A program made the position numbers and the translations under genes. 64,000 nt of DNA from Clostridia bacterium (lineage in GTDB: Bacteria > Bacillota > Clostridia > TANB77 > CAG-508): positions 1 to 64,000 of the forward strand of contig JAFROW010000009.1 in assembly GCA_017429505.1 (NCBI GenBank). The letters are read 5' to 3'. This document shows, in pieces, positions 19,030 to 27,494 of this stretch (its first letter is position 1; every line of letters begins with the position of its first letter). The notes under the pieces were generated by a model. That model was given only the letters and a program-made list of their open reading frames with translations, did not search any database and was not told where the DNA came from.

Positions 19030-19923
19030 TTACTCATCAATTATTATTTTTGTAACATTAAATACTTGTAACGGATGAGTTGTTGCAATGGTTTTATCAG
19101 AAGTATATACTTTAATGTAATCACCTGCATATGGACCTAATCCAACAACCTGTGTATTTTTATCAATATGTATAATAATTTCTTCATTTTTATCATTTGT
19201 ACCTAATATGTACTCATTTTTAATTTCTTTTACTAATACATTTATTGAAATTTCAGAGTTTTGAATATTATTATCATTATTTACTTTATATTCATTAATA
19301 TCTGGCTCTGTAAAAATAGAATCTTCTACACAATCGAATTTATATTCCCTATTGACAGTTGATTCTTTGTTCAAACTTTTTACTGGTAATCCTGTTTCTT
19401 TATTTATAATCCAAGTATCTGAATTATCATTGTTAAACATTGCAAATATATTTGTAAATCTATAACAATCTTGATTATTGCACTTTTCACTTCTGATAAA
19501 TGCTATTGAACTTATTAAAAAGTTTGTAAAGCCATTATTATCTTTGTCAAATTCTAATCCATTGAAAATCTGAATTGACATCAAGCTTTCAGTATTTTGC
19601 ACAACAGTTTTTGTAGAATCAGTTTCAGTGTACATATTGACTCTTTCTCCATTGTCATAAAAAGAAAGTTTTATGATTTCCCCATCAAAATTTCTTTCTA
19701 AAAACATTGCTTGTTTATTATCTTTTTTATAATAATCCATCGTTACGGTATTTCCGTTTTCATAAGTAGTTACAAGTTTAGCATTATAATTATTACTACC
19801 TTTGTATGTAGAAATATTATTAGATAATTTTGATAATATAATGTAATTTCTTACTGTATGTATTAACACTATTAAAATGAGAATTAATAATATAATTCCA
19901 ATTATTTTTAATACTTTTTTCAT
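19030..19923 (-). CDS. Membrane-anchored protein controlled by a c-di-GMP riboswitch
   Basis: 297 residues from the ATG at 19923, which has GAGGAGGAG close upstream. One N-terminal membrane span (about 5-26), then an outer domain with four cysteines, two of them in C-N-N-Q-D-C. The middle part (about 30-215) resembles the beta-sandwich of outer-surface LolA-like or sortase-system proteins only loosely; I do not assign a family. A strong promoter and a c-di-GMP-I aptamer precede it, so it is probably part of the switch between motile and surface-attached life. Confidence 0.7.
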   Translation of the reverse strand: MKKVLKIIGIILLILILIVLIHTVRNYIILSKLSNNISTYKGSNNYNAKLVTTYENGNTVTMDYYKKDNKQAMFLERNFDGEIIKLSFYDNGERVNMYTETDSTKTVVQNTESLMSIQIFNGLEFDKDNNGFTNFLISSIAFIRSEKCNNQDCYRFTNIFAMFNNDNSDTWIINKETGLPVKSLNKESTVNREYKFDCVEDSIFTEPDINEYKVNNDNNIQNSEISINVLVKEIKNEYILGTNDKNEEIIIHIDKNTQVVGLGPYAGDYIKVYTSDKTIATTHPLQVFNVTKIIIDE

Positions 19924-19939
19924 ACGCTCCTCCTCTTCT

Positions 19940-20022
19940 GTGCAGTCAAGCAATCATGGATTTTAAAAAAATCTTTAGACCTTTGACTTTGCGTCATAAA
20001 CTTTCATTTACTTTGCTTTTTA
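19940..20022 (-). ncRNA. c-di-GMP-I (GEMM) riboswitch aptamer
   Basis: The transcript carries GCAAAGUAAAUGAAAGUUUA (a GAAA tetraloop stem), then GACGCAAAGUC, GGUCUAAAG, a variable loop, and CCAUGAUUGCUUGACUGC. These are the conserved GEMM-I blocks in the right order: tetraloop, ACGCAAAG core, tetraloop receptor and closing strand. It lies between a strong promoter and the RBS of the membrane protein at 19923. There is no clear terminator between aptamer and RBS, so control may be at translation. Confidence 0.8.
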
Positions 20023-20032
20023 ACCTACTTCT

Positions 20033-20061
20033 ATTATACCATAATATGGCATTTTTTTCAA
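20033..20061 (-). promoter_or_regulatory. Promoter of the c-di-GMP riboswitch transcript
   Basis: -35 TTGAAA (20056-20061), 17-base spacer, -10 TATAAT (20033-20038). Start about 20026, just before the aptamer. Confidence 0.75.
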
Positions 20062-20072
20062 CTAATTTAAAT

Positions 20073-20945
20073 TTACAACCTATTTGATAGTGAATGCAAA
20101 TCTTCAACTTTATTCTCTATATATCCCCTTGTTGTATTCAAACTATAATGACCTGCTTGTGCTGCAACTTGTAACATAGAGTATCCTGCAACATAGTAAG
20201 CATGAGTGCAGAAAAATGCTCTTAATTTGTGAGGTGTCAAATTTTGAATATTGCAAATTTCCCCATATTTATCAAGTAATCTATTACAAAAATTTCTATT
20301 TAAAGGCTTTTTAGTGCTTTTATTCTTTTGAGTTACAAATAGATATGGATTATCAGTTTTTATTTCTTTTCTTTCCTTTAAATAATCCACTAATGCAGAA
20401 TACATCATATCATTTATTACAACTTCTCTAAATTTATTACCTTTTCCAATAATGTTTAAAAACCTATCTTCTAATCTTACATCAATCATCCTTAAAGAAA
20501 CAAGTTCACTTTCTCTTAATCCACCTTTCCCCAGTAAAATAATCATACAATAATCTCTAATTCCATTTTTTTCATCTTTTCCAGCAAAGTGCAATATTTT
20601 ATCCACCTCTTGTTCTGTTAAAACTTTTGCTTTTCCAAGTGAAGATCCAATCTTAATAAAATCTTTTTTTATAATTACATTTGCATCTTGAATATTATTA
20701 TCTACTAAAAAAGAATTATATTGTTTTAATGCAGCAATTTTTCTATTTATTGCTGATGCTTTATAATTATTCCTTTTTAAATATCCAACATACATAATCA
20801 CATCAGTATGTATCAATTGTTCTAAATCTTCACCATAAGAATCATTATAATATTTTATAAATAATTTTATATCATTTATATATGATGAACGTGTATTATC
20901 TGATAGACCTTTGTCTTGCATATACAGATCAAATTTTTCTTCCAT
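20073..20945 (-). CDS. Tyrosine recombinase (XerD / TnpI-like)
   Basis: 290 residues from the ATG at 20945 (GGGTGG at 5 bases). N-terminal SAM-like core-binding domain (about 5-85) and C-terminal catalytic domain. Catalytic residues visible in order: Arg in G-L-R-E-S-E-L, Lys in the beta-hairpin G-K-G-N-K-F-R, H-K-L-R, H in A-G-H-Y-S-L-N-T-T, and the nucleophile Tyr in R-G-Y-I. It strongly resembles Xer-type resolvases. A repeat array immediately upstream has the arrangement of a TnpI recombination site, so I favour a stand-alone site-specific resolvase or integrase over chromosomal XerD. Confidence 0.88.
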   Translation of the reverse strand: MEEKFDLYMQDKGLSDNTRSSYINDIKLFIKYYNDSYGEDLEQLIHTDVIMYVGYLKRNNYKASAINRKIAALKQYNSFLVDNNIQDANVIIKKDFIKIGSSLGKAKVLTEQEVDKILHFAGKDEKNGIRDYCMIILLGKGGLRESELVSLRMIDVRLEDRFLNIIGKGNKFREVVINDMMYSALVDYLKERKEIKTDNPYLFVTQKNKSTKKPLNRNFCNRLLDKYGEICNIQNLTPHKLRAFFCTHAYYVAGYSMLQVAAQAGHYSLNTTRGYIENKVEDLHSLSNRL

Positions 20946-20961
20946 TCTAACCACCCTTTCA

Positions 20962-21075
20962 TTTATGTTACATTTTTTTGATATGTTTCTGCTCATTTAT
21001 GTTACATTTTTTTACCATATTTTATAAAAATTACCGTAAAAATGTATCATAAGTGTAGTTATGTTACATTTTTTT
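20962..21075. repeat. Recombination-site array: two direct repeats plus an inverted core
   Basis: The 18-base word TTTATGTTACATTTTTTT occurs at 20962-20979 and 20996-21013 and, with one change at its start, at 21058-21075. An inverted copy with one mismatch lies at 21038-21052. The inverted pair (15-base arms, 21038-21052 and 21059-21073) is separated by 6 bases (21053-21058), the geometry of a tyrosine-recombinase crossover core. The two direct copies are accessory sites. This is the layout of the IRS site of Tn4430 (TnpI). Confidence 0.7.
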
Positions 21076-21124
21076 AGTTGCTTTTTTATGCCCTATATAT
21101 TTAGTATAGAGCACAAACTGTAGA

Positions 21125-21418
21125 TTACTTTTTTCCCATTACAAGAAGCATCAAATTAATTCCATCAATAAATCCACTTTCATATACAAGTCCTCTTTCC
21201 TTTTCGTAGTATCTAAAAGATTTTTGTTGGTATTTATCAAATTGATATCCAATTTTTCTTCTTGTTTTAGGATGTACTCTTTTTAGCAAATTTGAAATTT
21301 TATTTTCTGTTGCTTCCATTATTTTTGATAATTTTTTTAGTTCTTCATTATTAAAGTCAAAATACTCATCCATATCTCTTTTTTCAAATAATTGCTCAAT
21401 TAGATTTCTTTCCTGCAT
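21125..21418 (-). CDS. Small conserved protein (DUF6809-like)
   Basis: 97 residues, all-helical, charged, no signal. The phrase Y-E-K-E-R-G-L-V-Y-E-S-G-F-I-D-G-I-N-L recalls a small clostridial family (my recollection is DUF6809) of unknown function. GGAGGAG precedes the ATG. It lies next to the recombinase and its site, and could be either a passenger or chromosomal. Confidence 0.6.
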   Translation of the reverse strand: MQERNLIEQLFEKRDMDEYFDFNNEELKKLSKIMEATENKISNLLKRVHPKTRRKIGYQFDKYQQKSFRYYEKERGLVYESGFIDGINLMLLVMGKK

Positions 21419-21519
21419 CTTCCACTCCTCCCTTCATTTTCTTTATTTTATAAGGTCTTTTTAAAAAATGGAACGTTGAAGTAAAAAAAAATTTAAATTT
21501 TTTCAAGCATACTAAAAAA

Positions 21520-21550
21520 ACTAGAGTATTGCATATTGCAACATCCTAGT
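21520..21550 (-). terminator. Probable terminator after the exonuclease gene
   Basis: ACTAG / CTAGT stem with an inner TGCA-containing stem, followed on the minus strand by a T-run. Apart from this and the dispersed repeat at 21624, I see nothing in the 21419-21770 gap. Confidence 0.6.
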
Positions 21551-21623
21551 CTTAATTATTTATTATATATTATTTTCAAACAAATTCAACAATGTTTATA
21601 TAAGAAATTTATATATATTACAT

Positions 21624-21672
21624 GTACGTAATATCGAAGTATTCTGCTCATCTCTATAAATTGTAATTTATC
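21624..21672. repeat. Dispersed ~50-base intergenic repeat, copy C
   Basis: GTACGTAATATCGAAGTATT, then CTGCTCATCTCTATAAATTG and TAATTTATC, aligned with the copies at 4289 and 8541. Confidence 0.5.
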
Positions 21673-21770
21673 TTTCTAATACTTGTTAACAACACCAAAA
21701 CCTTGTAAACAAGTTGAAAAATTTTACTTGTTCTGAATATAAAAATATTCTAAACATTCTAATTATACAA

Positions 21771-22325
21771 TTATTTTAAGTAATTAGCCAAATTTATATA
21801 AACTTGATTAGTTAAAATGCAATCATTTAAAGCTCTATGTTCATTTCTTTTTACTAAATTGAAATAATCAATTAAATTATCCAATTTATGATGTTTTAAT
21901 TGTGGTAGCACTCTTCTTGATATTCTTAATGTATCTATGTAATCATTGCTCAAATATTCATTCAAATTATCTTCCATACTATCATAAATAAAATCAATAT
22001 CAAAATTAACATTATGACCAATAATAATGTCTTTACCTAAAAATTTTTGAAATTCTTGTAATACATATATTAAATCTTTTCCTTCTTGTTCTACCATCTT
22101 ATTTGTAATTCCTGTTAATCTTGTTGTAAAATATCCTACTTCGTTATTTATTTTAATTAGTTCTGAAAAATAGCCTACTTCTTTTTTATTTCTTACCTTT
22201 ATTGCACTTATTTCAAGTATCTCTCCCTTATAGGAATCTAAACTTGTTGTTTCTATATCTACTACCGTATAATTATCTATATCTTTTACCAAACTATGAC
22301 CTTTATAAATTCTTTTTCTTACCAT
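21771..22325 (-). CDS. DnaQ-like 3'-5' exonuclease
   Basis: 184 residues of the DEDDh exonuclease fold. Motif I V-D-I-E-T-T (about 22-27), motif II G-H-N-V-N-F-D (about 107-113), motif III H-R-A-L-N-D (about 160-165) are all present, so both metal sites and the His are intact. It is a stand-alone proofreading-type exonuclease, not part of PolC. It forms the last gene of the cluster that starts with the MarR regulator at 26242. Confidence 0.88.
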   Translation of the reverse strand: MVRKRIYKGHSLVKDIDNYTVVDIETTSLDSYKGEILEISAIKVRNKKEVGYFSELIKINNEVGYFTTRLTGITNKMVEQEGKDLIYVLQEFQKFLGKDIIIGHNVNFDIDFIYDSMEDNLNEYLSNDYIDTLRISRRVLPQLKHHKLDNLIDYFNLVKRNEHRALNDCILTNQVYINLANYLK

Positions 22326-22338
22326 ATTAAAACCTCAA

Positions 22339-23022
22339 TTATTCCAATATCCATTTAATCCCTTTTGCCATTCTTAAGATTCCCTCTTGAAAGTGATTCC
22401 CCTGATTTTCTTCATAAGTTGTATTTATATTGTTACTTAAATAATCGTATATTTCTTTTGTTTTATCTTCTACTGTTTTCAATATTTCTATTTTAGAATT
22501 TTTTTCTTTATTTCCAAGTGAAAAATATATTTTATCTATCTTTTTACTTATTTCATTTTTCTTTACATATTCTGCAAAATTCGGATACCACATTGATCCT
22601 GAAGCTGATGCAATTCTTTTAAATATATCCGTTTTATAACCTGAATATAGAGCAAATAAACCACCTAAAGAATACCCTGCAACTCCGAAATATTCTATTT
22701 CTTTATGAAGTTCATTTGTAATAAAATCTTCTGCTTTTGGAATTATCTCGTTTTCTATTAATTCTAAATAGTCATCTGCATATCCTTTGCAATAACTATC
22801 TCCTTTATATAAAGGAGGACATTCCCAAGGAGTCAAATCATTGCTCCAACTCATCTTTGAGATAGCTACTAAAATAAAATCTTTTGCATTTAATTTTTTA
22901 CATTCATCCCAAACCTTATTACCCTCTCCACTAAAAGTATTAAGTATTATTACAGGGATTTTTTTATTTTCTGTTTCGTTATAAAATATTTCAATTTGTT
23001 TTTTATCAATTTCAAAATTCAT
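22339..23022 (-). CDS. Alpha/beta hydrolase, esterase (Fes-like) family
   Basis: 227 residues from the ATG at 23022. The nucleophile elbow G-Y-S-L-G-G lies near residue 118-123, W-E-C-P-P at about 65-69, and the catalytic His is in Q-G-N-H-F near the C-terminus. This matches the D/Fes-type esterases that hydrolyse siderophore or sugar esters; no siderophore genes are nearby. It overlaps no neighbour but sits 14 bases from the DUF5131 gene upstream, so it is co-transcribed. Confidence 0.82.
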   Translation of the reverse strand: MNFEIDKKQIEIFYNETENKKIPVIILNTFSGEGNKVWDECKKLNAKDFILVAISKMSWSNDLTPWECPPLYKGDSYCKGYADDYLELIENEIIPKAEDFITNELHKEIEYFGVAGYSLGGLFALYSGYKTDIFKRIASASGSMWYPNFAEYVKKNEISKKIDKIYFSLGNKEKNSKIEILKTVEDKTKEIYDYLSNNINTTYEENQGNHFQEGILRMAKGIKWILE

Positions 23023-23036
23023 AATTTTTCCTACTT

Positions 23037-23858
23037 TCAATTACATTTTCCACACCACTTGCAACCATTACAACTAAATCTTCTTTTGCAAGTTTTACAT
23101 CTTGGCTGAATTTTTATATCTTTTTCTTTATAGATTAAAGGATTTTGCAGTTCTGATTTTAAAGCCATAACTCTTTGGTAAGCTTTTGGAATATTATAAG
23201 TCTTTCCATCTTTTATAAAAACATTTCCAGTACCACAAAAGTCAAATTTTATATTATACTTTACACATTCATCATATATTTTCTTTACCCACTCAAAATA
23301 TAAAGGTCTATTTCCTTCGTAGTTTTCGCCATCGACTAATATGATTTCAAATTTTCCTGTACTTAAATATTTGCCTAATGTTATTTCAGAAATCATTGGA
23401 GCACACATTATTCCTTTATGTTTGAAAGGTAAATCTAATAGAATTGGTAATCTCTCATCTACTCTTTTTTGATTTTCTGTTGTAAATACCATTATTACAT
23501 TTTCTAATCCATCTCCCCACCATTCAGGAAGATTATTTAATACTCTTTCAGCTCTTTTTGTTTGTAGCCAAAAAGTTATATCAGATCGAGTTCTAATCAT
23601 TTCCCATACTTCTTTTCGCCACTCATCTGCTTCTTCTAAAAAGAAATCACTTGTCATACAAACTCTTAAAGTTGCTCCACTTGGTATTTTATAATTGCCA
23701 TCTCTACTTTTTTTTAGTGGTAAATTAAAGTTAGTTTTTACTTTATAAATCTCACTTCCATCTTTATCCCTTTGGCTATCCAAATAATACATATAGCAAT
23801 TTTCACAACCTTCACTGTATTTTTTACATCCATGCCAAGGATTCCATATATCATTCAT
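23037..23858 (-). CDS. DUF5131 family protein (radical-SAM-like)
   Basis: 273 residues. It begins W-N-P-W-H-G-C-K-K-Y-S-E-G-C-E-N-C-Y, the DUF5131 / phage Gp37-Gp68 signature, with three cysteines (about 11, 18, 21) spaced CX6CX2C as in radical-SAM-like iron-sulfur sites. The C-terminus has a Cys-rich cluster (about 252-272: C-K-T-C-K-R-R-F-S-C and W-C-G-K-C) that can bind a second metal centre. Reaction unknown. It sits with a second radical SAM protein and a YjbR/EVE protein, a recurring but unexplained gene set. Confidence 0.85.
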   Translation of the reverse strand: MNDIWNPWHGCKKYSEGCENCYMYYLDSQRDKDGSEIYKVKTNFNLPLKKSRDGNYKIPSGATLRVCMTSDFFLEEADEWRKEVWEMIRTRSDITFWLQTKRAERVLNNLPEWWGDGLENVIMVFTTENQKRVDERLPILLDLPFKHKGIMCAPMISEITLGKYLSTGKFEIILVDGENYEGNRPLYFEWVKKIYDECVKYNIKFDFCGTGNVFIKDGKTYNIPKAYQRVMALKSELQNPLIYKEKDIKIQPRCKTCKRRFSCNGCKWCGKCN

Positions 23859-23879
23859 TTTATACTCATTCCCTTACTT

Positions 23880-24902
23880 CTAATAATTTAAGTCTTTACT
23901 CAATTCATCTGTAAGACCTCTAGGTCCTCTAATCGCTTTTATTCCATATTCATTTAATTTTTCAAAAGTAAATTTTTCTTTTTCATATCTTTTTAGTAAT
24001 TTAATTTTCATTACTTTTTTCATAGATACATTTTTATCACTATATTTATAAGGAATATCAACTTCTAATACTTCACATTTATAAAGAATTGCAGATATCG
24101 GAGCTGCTACATATAAATAAACAATATCACCAGCCCATATATTATTAGATTGTTTCCAAATAATTGTATCTGTTTCATTAAAAGCATTTACTATGTCATA
24201 ATATTTAGGATTAGCTGGTATTATCCATTCTCCCTTTATATTTGAAATATCATAACTTAAGTCAACTAATTCCATTATTTTCTCATCTGATAAAGTATTA
24301 TCTAAAATAATGCTTACCCAATTCTTTTTACTTGAATGATATGGAGAATATACTCCATTTAATTTTAATGCCTTTGATACATTGTCATCTAATTTTAGAT
24401 TTAAAACTTCAACTTCTCCAGTTTCTGTTTGAAGAATTTTACTTTTATCAAGGTTCATTACTATTCCAAACCATTTATTGCTTCTTTCATTTCTAAATAC
24501 TCCATAGTCTGGAACAAAATCCCATAAAAATTCTGGAGATACATTGTATTTTTCATTTATCAATTTTGTAATTCTATTTGTTTGTTCATAAATAAAGTAT
24601 TCTTTTTCAAAGCATTTATTAGCAATATCTTGTAATATACTTTTATATTCTTCTCTAACACTACCTACAAATTCTCCGATATTTCCTTCAATACGAAAAT
24701 TTGTATATTCTTCATCTAATTCTAATTCTATTACTTTACCTATAATTTGTCCTTTATCATCTATGACAATATCTGCTCTAAATGTATTATCCATAAAAAT
24801 TTTAGAAAACTTATATTCATTGTTATATTTTTTAAAACCATATTTTATTAACTTATTATTGTTCGGAATATACTTCTTAAATACTTCACTTTCAATACTC
24901 AT
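23880..24902 (-). CDS. YjbR/MmcQ-like domain plus EVE-like domain protein
   Basis: 340 residues. The N-terminal half has the YjbR/MmcQ type features (D-N-V-S-K-A-L-K-L-N-G-V-Y near 175-187, W-V-S-I-I-L-D). The C-terminal region (W-I-I-P-A-N-P-K-Y-Y-D-I, W-K-Q-S-N-N-I-W-A-G-D-I-V-Y-L-Y) resembles an EVE domain, a fold that binds modified nucleotides in nucleic acids. With DUF5131 and a spore-photoproduct-lyase-like protein on either side, a role around modified or damaged nucleic acid is possible. That is inference. Confidence 0.65.
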   Translation of the reverse strand: MSIESEVFKKYIPNNNKLIKYGFKKYNNEYKFSKIFMDNTFRADIVIDDKGQIIGKVIELELDEEYTNFRIEGNIGEFVGSVREEYKSILQDIANKCFEKEYFIYEQTNRITKLINEKYNVSPEFLWDFVPDYGVFRNERSNKWFGIVMNLDKSKILQTETGEVEVLNLKLDDNVSKALKLNGVYSPYHSSKKNWVSIILDNTLSDEKIMELVDLSYDISNIKGEWIIPANPKYYDIVNAFNETDTIIWKQSNNIWAGDIVYLYVAAPISAILYKCEVLEVDIPYKYSDKNVSMKKVMKIKLLKRYEKEKFTFEKLNEYGIKAIRGPRGLTDELSKDLNY

Positions 24903-24903
24903 T

Positions 24904-25815
24904 TTACTTATTTTCCTCTATTTCTTTCTTCTTTTTAGCTGATTTAGTAATTTCTTCGTGATAAAAATAACTAACAACAATAGGAGGTTCGTTAAGTGGT
25001 CTTTGCATACTATCATCATCTCTTACATATGGCAAATTTTCTTCTTTACAAAATTCTTTCATTTCTTTGTCTAAATTTTCCCAGTATGTTCTATCTTTTT
25101 TATTGTAAATACTTTCATATAATGGTACTAAATCAGAATGTTTTTCTTTTATGTAGTTCATTATTGTTGCTTTATAATCTCCTCTTAAATTAAGGCTTTC
25201 TAGCCATACCAAATTACAATATTTTTTTGCTTTATTTATTATTGCTTTTACATCAGTTATTCCAGGAAATATTGGAGAAATAAAACAAGTAGTACGAACT
25301 CCATTTTCGTGGAATAATCTCATTGCCTCTAGCCTTTTTTCTATACTTACAGCATTATCCATATCTTTTTGAAATTCGTCATCTAAAGTGTTAATAGACC
25401 AAGATACTCTTGCATTTGGAAATGATTTTATCAATTCTAAATCTCTTAATACTAAATCTGACCTCGTTGCAATGCTTAATCTTGCACCACTTCCTTTTAA
25501 TTCTTCAAGCAAAATTTTAGTTCTTTCATACTTTTTCTCTAAGGGTTGATATGGATCTGTTACTGAGCCAATAAATAATTCTTTTCCTTTATATTTTTCA
25601 GGATTTTTTATAGGTTCCCAATATTTAATATCTACAAATTTTCCCCAAGGCTCTAAATGTCCTGTAAATCTTTTCATAAACGAAGCATAACAATATTTAC
25701 AGCCATGCAAACACCCAACATAAGGATTAACAGAGTAATCACTTACAGGCAAATTAGATTTTGTTAATACACCTTTTACATTTATTTCTTTTATTTGTAT
25801 TTTTTGATTATCCAT
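24904..25815 (-). CDS. Radical SAM protein, SPL (spore photoproduct lyase-like) family
   Basis: 303 residues. The radical SAM motif C-L-H-G-C-K-Y-C (CX3CX2C, about residues 35-42) follows V-N-P-Y-V-G. The family is related to spore photoproduct lyase and to Rv2578c-type proteins. It starts with GGAGG at 25815 and its start overlaps the end of the MarR gene (25808), so they are coupled. Possibly DNA repair; the true substrate is unknown. Confidence 0.87.
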   Translation of the reverse strand: MDNQKIQIKEINVKGVLTKSNLPVSDYSVNPYVGCLHGCKYCYASFMKRFTGHLEPWGKFVDIKYWEPIKNPEKYKGKELFIGSVTDPYQPLEKKYERTKILLEELKGSGARLSIATRSDLVLRDLELIKSFPNARVSWSINTLDDEFQKDMDNAVSIEKRLEAMRLFHENGVRTTCFISPIFPGITDVKAIINKAKKYCNLVWLESLNLRGDYKATIMNYIKEKHSDLVPLYESIYNKKDRTYWENLDKEMKEFCKEENLPYVRDDDSMQRPLNEPPIVVSYFYHEEITKSAKKKKEIEENK

Positions 25816-26242
25816 TATTATTTTCCTCCAAATTCTTTACTACTCTTTCAAGTGTAGATTCAAAAGTTCTTATTTCTTCTTCACTAAAGCCATTATAATA
25901 TTGTATTACCATTTCGTCAGTTATATCTTGATATATTTTTTCTAGTGATTTTGATTTTTCAGTCAATTTTATAATTGTACTTCTACCATCTTCTTTGTTT
26001 TCAATTTTTTGTATTAAATTTTGTTTTTCCATTCTGTCTAACATACTAGAAAGTGATGTTTTAGCAAGTCCTGTTGTTTTTCCTATTTCCTTTATTGTTT
26101 GCTCTCCTTTAGCCCATAATGAAGATAGAATAATTCCTTGTGAACCATTAAACTCTGTAACACTCGCTTCTTTTAATAATTCATTTATTTTTCTTCCAGT
26201 TAATTTATGTATTTGACTAATTAAATATCCTCCGTTATACAT
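25808..26242 (-). CDS. MarR-family transcriptional regulator
   Basis: 144 residues from the ATG at 26242, with GGAGGTC just upstream; an upstream extension of the frame lacks an RBS. Winged helix: T-I-K-E-I-G-K-T-T-G-L-A-K-T-S-L-S (about 45-61) is the recognition region, followed by the wing E-N-K-E-D-G-R-S-T-I-I. Being first in the operon, it probably represses it in response to a small ligand or redox signal. Confidence 0.88.
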   Translation of the reverse strand: MYNGGYLISQIHKLTGRKINELLKEASVTEFNGSQGIILSSLWAKGEQTIKEIGKTTGLAKTSLSSMLDRMEKQNLIQKIENKEDGRSTIIKLTEKSKSLEKIYQDITDEMVIQYYNGFSEEEIRTFESTLERVVKNLEENNNG

Positions 26243-26301
26243 TTTGACCTCCAAAATTACATCTTCAAATATAATACCATATAGAACTAATTTATGCAAT
26301 A

Positions 26302-26327
26302 AAAAGAAGATAATTTCTTATCTTCTT
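26302..26327 (-). terminator. Intrinsic terminator upstream of the MarR operon
   Basis: 11-base stem AAAGAAGATAA / TTATCTTCTTT with T-run on the minus strand. It ends transcription coming from the lipoprotein genes at 26489 and above. Confidence 0.75.
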
Positions 26328-26351
26328 TAACTCAAGTTATATTTCATTTTA

Positions 26352-26398
26352 TTTACAATATCAAAATATTAAGCTTATTTCGATAACTTGTAATTTTT
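26352..26398. repeat. Dispersed ~50-base intergenic repeat, copy D (diverged)
   Basis: ACAATATCAAAATATT, then GATAACTTGTAATTTTTC; the weakest of the four copies. Confidence 0.4.
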
Positions 26399-26446
26399 CG
26401 TTGTCTTTAGATATATATATAATCAAGTTTTTTCATCTATTTCATC

Positions 26447-26480
26447 AAAAAACACCTGCATTAATTTGTAAGTGTTTTTT
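26447..26480 (-). terminator. Intrinsic terminator of the lipoprotein gene at 26489
   Basis: 9-base stem AAAAAACAC / GTGTTTTTT with a T-rich tail. Confidence 0.75.
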
Positions 26481-26488
26481 ATCATTTT

Positions 26489-27142
26489 TTATAATACAAT
26501 AATAGAATCCATAACAATTTTTCCATTTTCCTTATTCCATATAATTTGCCCCTGCATTTCTTCTTCAACTTTTTTACCTGGTTCATGAATAAATGTTACG
26601 TTATAATAAGTGTAACACATTGTATAGTTTTTCAACATTTCATTTACTCCATTCCTATACTCATCAGAAATGTTTGGATTCTCACTTCCCATTTTTTTAT
26701 GCATTTCTTCAATATCAGATATATCATGTACAATATCGAATTTAATTAGCTTGTAATTTATTTCTTCATATCTCTCCCATCTATCTAGTTGTTTATTTAC
26801 TAGATTTTTTAAATCACTTTCTGATATTCTTTTATCTGAATTAGAAATTTCTTTCTTGTATTCATTTATTCCATCAATATCATACATATTCATAATATCA
26901 TCAATATTTCTATTGTTAATATTTTTTATATATTCTTCTATTTTTTCTTTCATATCTTCTTTTGATATTTCTTCATCATTGTTAGATGTATTACTTATTT
27001 GATTTTCATTGTTCTCACCGCTTGATATTTGATTTCCACTTTCAACAGTTTCATTATTATTTTCATTTCCACATCCTGTCAAAATTACTAACATTGTGAT
27101 TAACATTGCAATTATTCCAATTGCTAAAATTTTTCTTTTCAC
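26489..27142 (-). CDS. Lipoprotein, paralogue A
   Basis: 217 residues starting at a GTG (27142) 8 bases after AAGGGGT. Lipoprotein signal with lipobox L-T-G-C; the Cys is near residue 24. A short Asn/Ser-rich linker is followed by an NTF2-like or small alpha/beta domain (Y-I-K-N-I-N-N-R-N-I-D-D-I-M-N-M-Y-D). It is closely related over its whole length to the lipoprotein at 28649 (same M-Y-D-I-D-G motif), so the two are local duplicates. Function unknown. Confidence 0.82.
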   Translation of the reverse strand: MKRKILAIGIIAMLITMLVILTGCGNENNNETVESGNQISSGENNENQISNTSNNDEEISKEDMKEKIEEYIKNINNRNIDDIMNMYDIDGINEYKKEISNSDKRISESDLKNLVNKQLDRWERYEEINYKLIKFDIVHDISDIEEMHKKMGSENPNISDEYRNGVNEMLKNYTMCYTYYNVTFIHEPGKKVEEEMQGQIIWNKENGKIVMDSIIVL

Positions 27143-27163
27143 TTTTAATTACCCCTTTCAATT

Positions 27164-27481
27164 TTATTTTCCACTATTTTTATTGCCTTCATTTGCTAAA
27201 AGGCTAGATTTAGAATGTAATTTATATATAACACCACCTACACAGACTAAACAACCTAATGGAATAGTAATTTTGGCAGTTTTTTGACATTCTTCAATAC
27301 GATTTTTTGATTGAGTATCTAATGTATTAATATAACCATCTGCAAAATTAATAAGTGATTTTGCCTCATTATTGTTTTTTATTCCGATAACTATAAAAAC
27401 TATTCCAACAATTAAAATTATTAATGTGATAATATTTGCTATTGTCTTTTTTTGACTTAATATACTACTTTCATTACTCAT
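27164..27481 (-). CDS. Small two-span membrane protein
   Basis: 105 residues with two membrane segments (about 15-34 and 68-86) and a short loop between them. It lies between two lipoproteins and starts with AGGAGG. No family recognised. It resembles small accessory membrane proteins found among clostridial lipoprotein arrays. Confidence 0.65.
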   Translation of the reverse strand: MSNESSILSQKKTIANIITLIILIVGIVFIVIGIKNNNEAKSLINFADGYINTLDTQSKNRIEECQKTAKITIPLGCLVCVGGVIYKLHSKSSLLANEGNKNSGK

Positions 27482-27494
27482 TTCTATTATCCTC

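Noticed and set aside
20962..21075. Repeated 18-base words, considered as a CRISPR array
   Set aside because: Only three direct copies with irregular spacing (34 and 62 bases) plus an inverted one, next to a recombinase; it fits a recombination site.
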